This document shows positions 5,974-10,432 of a DNA stretch of 11,444 bases, one piece after another. The position numbers and the translations under genes are program-made. The DNA lies in contig JAFXIM010000272.1 in NCBI GenBank assembly GCA_017533165.1, forward strand, positions 1 through 11,444. The letters run 5' to 3'. The notes below the pieces were generated by a model that searched no databases, was not told where the DNA came from, and saw nothing but the letters and a program-made list of their open reading frames with translations. Numbering within the stretch: position 1 is the stretch's first letter; each line of letters starts with the position of its first letter. Source of the DNA: Eggerthellaceae bacterium. GTDB taxonomy: Bacteria > Actinomycetota > Coriobacteriia > Coriobacteriales > Eggerthellaceae.

Positions 5974-6087
5974 GAACTGTCAAATACAAGTACTTGGGTC
6001 AAATAAATGGCATTTCGATTGACCCAGGTCAACCGAAATGCCACCACATCCGAATTGATTGACCCAAGCCGCCAAAATTGACAGTTC
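5974..6087. repeat. Three-level nested inverted repeat of TTGAC half-sites
   Basis: Outer arms GAACTGTCAA (5974-5983) / TTGACAGTTC (6078-6087), perfect 10 bp. Middle arms CTTGGGTCAA (5993-6002) / TTGACCCAAG (6059-6068), perfect 10 bp. Inner hairpin with 17-nt arms 6008-6024 and 6027-6043, one mismatch (A6018/C6033), centre CA, core TTGACCCAGGTCAA. The outer-to-middle gaps are 9 nt on both sides. The inner core matches that of the palindrome at 5914-5951. No gene or T-tract is seen here. Function unknown. Confidence 0.9.
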
Positions 6088-6110
6088 GTCGGCCTGGGCC
6101 CGCTTCCCTC

Positions 6111-7052
6111 CTAAAGACGGAGTGCGTTCTTCACCATGGTTGCACACAGCTCGTTGTAGGAGATGCCTACGGCGCGAGCCGCATCCGGCAGAAGCGATGT
6201 CGGGGTCATGCCCGGCAGGGTGTTGGTCTCAAGCACCCAGTACTCTCCGCTCGGCTCCACGATGAAGTCGGTGCGGGAGACGCCCATGCAGCCAAGCGCG
6301 TGGTGGGCACGGACCGCATCAGCCTGCATACGAGAAGCCAGATCCTCTTCGAGCTCGGCGGGACACACGTGCTTGGATCCACCGGGGGCGTACTTGGACT
6401 CGTAGTCATAGAAAGTGTTCTTCTGCGGAATAATCTCGATGACCGGGAAAGCGCGGGCGTCTTCGTTGCCGAAGACGGCAATGGTGAACTCGCGGCCGGA
6501 GATAAACTTCTCAACCACCACGATGTCATCATGCTCAAATGCGCTGGCGATACCGGGGGCAATTTCGGCGGCGGTCTCAGCCATGTAGATGCCGATGGTG
6601 CTACCCTCGTTTGCGGCCTTGATGACCACGTGCTCGCCCATGGCGGCAACGATGGCGTCAACGTCAATCTCATCACCCTTGACCAGAGTGAAAGACGGCG
6701 GGGTGGGAACGCCGGCGGTGGTGTAAGTGTCCTTAGCCTTAGCCTTGTTCATGGCAAGCGCGCTAGCGAGAACACCGGAACCCGTGTAGGGCAAGTCGAT
6801 GAGCTCGAGAAATCCCTGCAGCACGCCATCTTCGCCGTAACGACCATGCGTAACGAGGAAGGCAACGTCAAAGCCGCCATCGACAAGCTTCTTGAGATCA
6901 TCCTTCTCGGCCGGATCAAGCATGGTTACCTGGAAGCCCTCTTCCTCGAGCGCCGTAAAGACGCCTTTGCCGGAGGTCAAAGAAACCTCACGCTCGCCGC
7001 TGCGGCCACCAGCCAGCAACGCAACGCGGTAATCCTTCGGATTGAATTCCAT
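6111..7052 (-). CDS. ddl: D-alanine-D-alanine ligase
   Basis: ATP-grasp enzyme joining two D-alanines for the UDP-MurNAc-pentapeptide; cytoplasmic. 313 aa, normal for the DdlB type. Motifs: GGRSGEREVSL (15-25, Glu20 for the first D-Ala), THGRYGEDG (68-76), PYTGSGVLASALAMNK (88-103), KAANEGSTIGI (145-155), omega-loop YDYESKY (215-221), GVSRTDFIVE (257-266, Arg260 and Asp262) and ETNTLPGMTPTS (275-286, metal ligands Glu275 and Asn277). Tyr221 in the omega-loop is the residue kept in D-Ala-D-Ala ligases and replaced in D-Ala-D-Lac (VanA-type) enzymes, so ordinary D-Ala-D-Ala specificity is expected. ATG at 7052 is chosen for AGAGGGG at good distance and the MEFNPKDYRVALLAGG start; an ATG 69 bp upstream (7121) lies upstream of the promoter -10 and is rejected. 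The leader can form a GCGCGC-GAT-GCGCGC hairpin (7075-7089). Confidence 0.96.
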   Translation of the reverse strand: MEFNPKDYRVALLAGGRSGEREVSLTSGKGVFTALEEEGFQVTMLDPAEKDDLKKLVDGGFDVAFLVTHGRYGEDGVLQGFLELIDLPYTGSGVLASALAMNKAKAKDTYTTAGVPTPPSFTLVKGDEIDVDAIVAAMGEHVVIKAANEGSTIGIYMAETAAEIAPGIASAFEHDDIVVVEKFISGREFTIAVFGNEDARAFPVIEIIPQKNTFYDYESKYAPGGSKHVCPAELEEDLASRMQADAVRAHHALGCMGVSRTDFIVEPSGEYWVLETNTLPGMTPTSLLPDAARAVGISYNELCATMVKNALRL

Positions 7053-7107
7053 CAGTACATCCCCTCTTGTACGGGCGCGCGATGCGCGCGGGCTAACGAG
7101 CCAGACC

Positions 7108-7113
7108 ATTATA
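7108..7113 (-). promoter_or_regulatory. -10 box of the ddl promoter
   Basis: Perfect minus-strand TATAAT, with the start expected near 7101 and a leader of about 50 nt. The -35 region (TGCAAA at 17 bp) is a poor match. Confidence 0.6.
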
Positions 7114-7190
7114 CCGAACACCGCATGTCTTTTGCAGGCAAGCGCAATGAGCGCAAATGAACGAGCGCGCCTTCCGAATCTGAAGATAAG

Positions 7191-7219
7191 CTGAAACTAT
7201 GCGACACGGTTGATAGAAT
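7191..7219 (+). promoter_or_regulatory. Promoter of the MBL-fold hydrolase gene
   Basis: -35 CTGAAA (7191-7196), 17-bp spacer, -10 TAGAAT (7214-7219). Transcription would start near 7226, with a leader of about 33 nt containing AGAAGG 7 nt before the ATG. Confidence 0.5.
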
Positions 7220-7258
7220 GTTGGGCATTAACCAAGATCGTCGAAAGAAGGTTCGCCC

Positions 7259-8131
7259 ATGAAAATCACCGTGCTTCTCGAGAACGCCACACCCTCCGAT
7301 CGCTACTGCTCCAAGCATGGACTGAGCATGTTCATCGAAGCCGACTGCGGACGCATCCTCTTCGACATGGGACCCGACGGCTCCTTCATCGACAACGCAC
7401 GAGCACTTGGAATTGACGTGACCACGGCTGACCTGGCCGTCATTTCGCATGGCCATTTTGATCACGGCGGCGGTCTGCGGGCTTTCTTGGAAACGAGCGA
7501 GTCAGCTGGACGCAAAGTTCCCATCTACGTACACGAACGCGCCTTCGAGGAGCACCGCGCAAATACGCCCGTCGGCCTGAAAGACATCGGTATCGACCCC
7601 GAGCTGCTAGCCGCCTATCCCGATCGTTTCGTGCTCACTGGCGATGAGCGCACCATCAGCGAGGCCCTTGAGCTCTATGCGGCTGTCGAGATGGCAGAAC
7701 TTGCCCCCGCCTCGAACCGTGTCCTGCTCGAGCGCGTCGACGATGCAGCCGCCAACGCTACCGCAGCCGAGACGCCCACCTTCGCACCCGACTCCTTCGC
7801 CCACGAGCAGACGCTGTTGATCCACGAAGGTGATCGCACGGTGCTGGTAACCGGCTGCTCGCATTGCGGAATCGTGAACATCATGAAAAAGGCCGAGGAG
7901 CTCACCGGCGGACCTCTCGACGCCGTGGTGGCCGGGTTCCACCTGATGAATCCCTCATCGGGCGACGTGGAGGACCCCGCGGTGGTTGCCGCTGTGGCCG
8001 AGTTCATGGCGGCGCGCCCGACCAGGTACTACACGTTCCACTGCACGGGCCTTGCCGCCTACAGCATCCTGCGCGATACGCTGAACGACCGCGTCAACTA
8101 CCTGTACACCAGCAGCGTTATTGAGTTGTAG
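7259..8131 (+). CDS. MBL-fold metallo-hydrolase, COG1237 type
   Basis: 290 aa, cytoplasmic, no signal peptide. Metallo-beta-lactamase fold: ILFDMGPDGSFIDNARALGID at 33-53 (strand-turn typical of the family), metal-binding SHGHFDHGGGL at 63-73 (H64, H66, D68, H69), GCSHCGIVNI at 199-208 (H202), AGFHLMN at 225-231 and the C-terminal TFHCTGLAAY at 259-268 (H261). The layout VTGCSH then GFHL then HCTG matches COG1237, a group containing archaeal enzymes annotated as 7,8-dihydropterin-6-yl-methyl-4-(beta-D-ribofuranosyl)aminobenzene-5'-phosphate synthase. Bacterial members are mostly of unknown substrate, and I do not assign that reaction here. Monocistronic: own promoter, divergent from ddl, convergent with the FKBP genes. 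Confidence 0.85.
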   Translation: MKITVLLENATPSDRYCSKHGLSMFIEADCGRILFDMGPDGSFIDNARALGIDVTTADLAVISHGHFDHGGGLRAFLETSESAGRKVPIYVHERAFEEHRANTPVGLKDIGIDPELLAAYPDRFVLTGDERTISEALELYAAVEMAELAPASNRVLLERVDDAAANATAAETPTFAPDSFAHEQTLLIHEGDRTVLVTGCSHCGIVNIMKKAEELTGGPLDAVVAGFHLMNPSSGDVEDPAVVAAVAEFMAARPTRYYTFHCTGLAAYSILRDTLNDRVNYLYTSSVIEL

Positions 8132-8348
8132 GGCGGTAGGCTCGCGGCGGTCGTCGCGGGGTGGCCATTGCGGGCGGTCAGCTCGAAACGGACTTACGAG
8201 AGACCGCCATGGGCGTACGGCTCCAAGCAATCTCACGCAGCTTCGTTACGGAACCGTCAACCCAGAGCCATTACCGCAGAGACTTGCCGAAACAGTCGAT
8301 CGGGATATTGGCGCCGGGCAACTGCCCCTACGCGCGAAACGGTGGGCT
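8132..8348. other. Non-coding gap after the MBL gene, with one hairpin
   Basis: No open frame here resembles a known protein and none has a convincing ribosome-binding site. One structured element: GGCGGTC (8173-8179) pairs with GACCGCC (8202-8208), with an inner CTCG (8182-8185) / CGAG (8197-8200) stem. No T-tract follows, so it is a weak terminator candidate for the MBL gene at best. The rest shows nothing I can name. Confidence 0.5.
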
Positions 8349-8549
8349 ATATCCAAAAATCGCGCTCGAATCTGCGAGTAACTCCAGTGGTGTATAGGTT
8401 TTATCGCTGACAGAGATACCTCTCGCTCTATTTGCGCAGGTCAGAACGCCGAGCTATCCAAGCGGCGCCCTCAATGAGTGATATAAGCTATACACGACCG
8501 ACTTTACTCGCAGATTGAATGCGAAATTCTGGATCTGCGCAAAAGAGCG
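8349..8549. repeat. Two diverged inverted copies of an intergenic element
   Basis: The left copy (about 8349-8417) and right copy (about 8468-8535) are inverted. Exact anchors: AATCTGCGAGTAA (8369-8381) against TTACTCGCAGATT (8504-8516), and GTGTATAG (8390-8397) against CTATACAC (8488-8495), in perfect register. Weaker similarity extends both ways (ATATCCAAAAAT against AGATCCAGAATTT; TTTTATCGCT against TTATATCACT), giving arms near 70 nt. A second pair, CGCTCTATTTGCGCAG (8424-8439) against CTGCGCAAAAGAGCG (8535-8549), is also inverted. Together they fill the convergent gap before the FKBP stop. No transposase or coding capacity is seen; a REP/MITE-like element is one reading. Confidence 0.8.
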
Positions 8550-8564
8550 ACTTTATGGGTCGTT

Positions 8565-9158
8565 TTAGTGGCAACCGCAGCTGCAAGACTCACCATGGGA
8601 GTGCTCGTGATCGCGGTGGCCATCGTGATTGCGAGCGTGCTCCTCGTGGCCATGCGCGCCGTGACCGTCGCGCGCATGATCATGACAACCACAATCGCAA
8701 TCGTCGTCGTGAACGTGCTCGAAGGAGCCCGGTGCGGCAACTTCAACCAGCTCGATCTCAAAGTTGATGGGCTTACCCGCAAGGAAATGATTGTGGTCGA
8801 GGTAGACAACGCCATCTTCAACCTTGGAAACAAGCACTTGGATCTGCTGGCCGTTCTGAGCCTGCAGGACCACAGGCTCGCCAAGCGGAAGATCCTCCCA
8901 ATTCGGCAGATACTCGCACGGCACCGGCTCCACAAAATCGGAACGCCACTCACCGTAGGCCTCCTCAGGCGCAAGGCGCACGCTTCGCCTCTCGCCGACC
9001 TCCATTTCGGAAACGGCCTTGTCAAAACCCGTAATCATGTGGCCGCCGCCAATGACAAACTCGAGCATCTCACCCAGCTTGTAGCTGTTGTCGAACTCGG
9101 TGCCGTCATCAAACGTACCTACATAGTGAACTGAAACCTTGCTACCGACAGCAACCAT
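8565..9158 (-). CDS. SlyD-like FKBP peptidyl-prolyl isomerase with His/Cys metal-binding tail
   Basis: Prolyl cis-trans isomerase and chaperone, cytoplasmic. 197 aa: FKBP core about 1-70 (VSVHYVGTFDDGTEFD, ITGFDKAVSEMEVGE, APEEAYGE), IF chaperone insert about 71-120, FKBP return LDHNHFLAGKPINFEIELVEV (120-140), then a tail 148-197 with 14 His and 6 Cys. The tail begins with CDCGCH (154-159) and ends with CSCGCH (192-197). E. coli SlyD has a similar Ni/Zn-binding tail ending in CGCH and helps NiFe-hydrogenase maturation; no hydrogenase gene is in the window. The ATG at 9158 is preferred over the one at 9164: AGAAGGG lies 6 nt before it but abuts the other, and the resulting MVA start matches the neighbouring paralogue. 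A -10-like TACTAT lies at 9190-9195. Confidence 0.93.
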   Translation of the reverse strand: MVAVGSKVSVHYVGTFDDGTEFDNSYKLGEMLEFVIGGGHMITGFDKAVSEMEVGERRSVRLAPEEAYGEWRSDFVEPVPCEYLPNWEDLPLGEPVVLQAQNGQQIQVLVSKVEDGVVYLDHNHFLAGKPINFEIELVEVAAPGSFEHVHDDDCDCGCHDHARDGHGAHGHEEHARNHDGHRDHEHSHGESCSCGCH

Positions 9159-9197
9159 GCGCATCCCTTCTCGAAAAGTGCTTTCTCACATAGTACG

Positions 9198-9228
9198 AAA
9201 AATGCCGCCCCAGAGTAGGACGGCATTT
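9198..9228 (-). terminator. Terminator between the two FKBP genes
   Basis: Minus strand: AAATGCCG / CGGCATTT stem (9221-9228 with 9200-9207), extended by two more pairs past one A-C mismatch, 7-nt loop, then five T. It ends the upstream FKBP gene and implies the tailed FKBP has its own promoter. Confidence 0.8.
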
Positions 9229-9242
9229 CAAAAACAGGTGGA

Positions 9243-9331
9243 GAAGGTAAGCGCCACCGAAGGGAAATCGGGGTGATCTCGAAGGTGAGCTCTACTGAGC
9301 GGAGACCAGCTCAATCTCGAAGGTGAGCGCC
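9243..9331. repeat. 38-bp-period repeats over the FKBP2 3' end
   Basis: ATCTCGAAGGTGAGC occurs at 9276-9290 (downstream of the stop) and 9314-9328 (inside the gene, encoding LTFEI). GAAGGT(A/G)AGC recurs at 9243, 9281 and 9319, exactly 38 bp apart. The copies outside the gene are partly decayed, roughly two-thirds identical over the full 38 bp. This indicates tandem duplication of the coding tail. Confidence 0.75.
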
Positions 9332-9714
9332 TTGCCGGCAAGCTCGTGGTTGGTGTCGAAGAACAGCTTCTCGTCCTCGATCTTCAGGCAGGTTGCCTGC
9401 ATCGGCCCATAGGGAGTGGAAAGCATAACCGGCACGCCAACCGGAATCTGCTCCCAGTTCGGGAAGTTCGCACACGGGACCTGAATCACGCGAGCCTCGT
9501 CGTACTCGCCGTAAGCCTCTGCCGGCTCAAGGCGAACGGTGCGCTTCTCGCCAACCTCCATCTCAGCAACGGCAGCGTCGAAGCCGGGGATCATCTGACC
9601 GGCGCCTACGGTGAAACCGAGCGTTTCACCGCGGTCGTAGCTGCAGTCGAACTGCGTGCCGTCATCGAGCGTGCCACGATAGTGCACCTCAACCTTAGTG
9701 CCCTTTGCAACCAT
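9292..9714 (-). CDS. SlyD-like FKBP peptidyl-prolyl isomerase, tail-less paralogue
   Basis: 140 aa, cytoplasmic prolyl isomerase/chaperone. FKBP core MVAKGTKVEVHYRGTLDDGT (1-20), QMIPGFDAAVAEMEVGEKRTV (40-60), EPAEAYGEY (63-71), IF insert about 72-118 (IQVPCANFPNWEQIPVG), then FDTNHELAGKALTFEIELVSAQ (119-140). It stops right after the FKBP fold and has none of the His/Cys tail of its neighbour. Shared blocks and order (PNWE..P.G.PV.L, NH.LAGK...FEIELV) show the two are paralogues from local duplication, long diverged. AAGGAG lies 6 nt before the ATG. The leader has a GCGCC-CTCA-GGCGC hairpin (9730-9743) and a perfect palindrome GTTCGCGAAC (9754-9763). Followed by a terminator. Confidence 0.93.
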   Translation of the reverse strand: MVAKGTKVEVHYRGTLDDGTQFDCSYDRGETLGFTVGAGQMIPGFDAAVAEMEVGEKRTVRLEPAEAYGEYDEARVIQVPCANFPNWEQIPVGVPVMLSTPYGPMQATCLKIEDEKLFFDTNHELAGKALTFEIELVSAQ

Positions 9715-9777
9715 ATTAGTCTCCTTGCTGCGCCCTCAGGCGCGATCATTTACGTTCGCGAACTAGGATAACGCTTT

Positions 9778-9893
9778 TCGCCACTTCCTCCAAATGGCAC
9801 GCAGCACCGCAGCGCGACGGCATGAGCCAGGCGGCGGCGCGACGGCATAAGGCGTCGCGAGCAACACCAACCGCTACTTCCTCCAAATGGCGC
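9778..9893. repeat. Duplicated queD 3' end (direct repeat, 93-bp offset)
   Basis: ACTTCCTCCAAATGGC is identical at 9783-9798 and 9876-9891. The similarity extends to 20 of 23 bases (9778-9800 and 9871-9893), the three differences all C/T transitions. The right copy encodes the queD C-terminus AIWRK and part of its stop; the left lies downstream of the gene. Between them GCGCGACGGCAT is itself repeated (9812-9823, 9837-9848). Confidence 0.85.
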
Positions 9894-10293
9894 AATTGTT
9901 CGGTGTCTCGTACATATCAACCTGCGACACCGGCAGGCCTTGCTCCAACAATCGCTCAGCGAAGTAGCATGCCAGATTTTCCGCCGTCGTGCGGAATGGA
10001 AGTACCGACAGAGAAAAGCCCTCGCTCTCAAGCGCCTCGATGGTCGCCTGCTGCAAAGTGCCCTCTTCTACCAGGAAGGTGTGGTCAAGCTCTTCGGCTA
10101 GATCACGCACCGCACGCTTGAACACGCCAAAATCGAGAACCATGTCACGCATGGTGCCTTCGGTCTGCAGATCCTCCTGTTCGAGATACACCACGACACG
10201 CCATCGATGGCCATGAAGGTTTTCGCATTTTCCATAATAGTCGGCTAGAAAATGAGCCGAGTCAAAGGCGCTTTCGGTTTTAAGTCCGTACAT
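9874..10293 (-). CDS. queD: 6-carboxy-5,6,7,8-tetrahydropterin synthase / 6-pyruvoyl-tetrahydropterin synthase family
   Basis: Converts 7,8-dihydroneopterin triphosphate to 6-carboxytetrahydropterin, on the path to preQ0 and queuosine in tRNA; cytoplasmic Zn enzyme. 139 aa, normal size. Zn-binding His14 (FDSAHFL), His27 and His29 (CENLHGHRW); Cys23 in CENLHGH is the family catalytic cysteine; VLDFGVFK at 52-59; LDHTFL at 69-74 (Asp70, His71); TTAENLACYF at 102-111; ETPNNCAIW at 129-137 (Glu129, pterin anchoring). AGGAGG lies 6-7 nt before the ATG at 10293. No queC, queE or queF adjoins it, and the leader (about 60 nt) does not match a preQ1 riboswitch by eye. It is a single-gene unit, divergent from the lipoprotein gene. 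The QueD assignment over a related PTPS function is likely but rests on family alone. Confidence 0.9.
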   Translation of the reverse strand: MYGLKTESAFDSAHFLADYYGKCENLHGHRWRVVVYLEQEDLQTEGTMRDMVLDFGVFKRAVRDLAEELDHTFLVEEGTLQQATIEALESEGFSLSVLPFRTTAENLACYFAERLLEQGLPVSQVDMYETPNNCAIWRK

Positions 10294-10352
10294 TCAAAGC
10301 CTCCTGATCATCAAATTGACAAACGGGTTACAGCTGGTACCCCTTTCATCAA

Positions 10353-10369
10353 CGCGAATTATAATCGCG
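10353..10369. promoter_or_regulatory. Bidirectional -10 inside a CGCGA/TCGCG palindrome
   Basis: ATTATAAT reads TATAAT on both strands: minus at 10358-10363 (toward queD) and plus at 10360-10365 (toward the lipoprotein gene). It is enclosed by CGCGA (10353-10357) and TCGCG (10365-10369), so a dimeric regulator could cover both -10 boxes. Neither side has a convincing -35. A perfect TTGACA at 10316-10321 (plus) is too far upstream (38 bp) to pair with the plus -10. Confidence 0.55.
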
Positions 10370-10432
10370 AGGAGCGCGAACCCAGGCAAGCGCGCCACCA
10401 AGCGGTCCCACCCCCTCGAGAAAGCGGGCGAC

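Noticed and set aside
5865..6110. CRISPR array
   Set aside because: The repeats are inverted pairs with differing arms, not regular direct repeats with spacers, and no cas genes are near.
7109..7465. Minus-strand open frame overlapping the ddl promoter and MBL gene
   Set aside because: It covers two promoters and lies antisense to a well-supported gene; no protein resemblance.
8121..8410. Small plus-strand open frames after the MBL gene
   Set aside because: Three overlapping frames, none with ribosome-binding site, conserved motif or coding-like composition.
9754..9763. GTTCGCGAAC as an SOS (LexA) box
   Set aside because: Gram-positive LexA sites read GAAC-N4-GTTC; here the half-sites are in the opposite order with a 2-nt centre. 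It remains only an unexplained palindrome.
10294..10360. preQ1 riboswitch in the queD leader
   Set aside because: The leader has a short GGGT/ACCC stem but not the conserved preQ1-I aptamer sequence or A-rich tail by eye.
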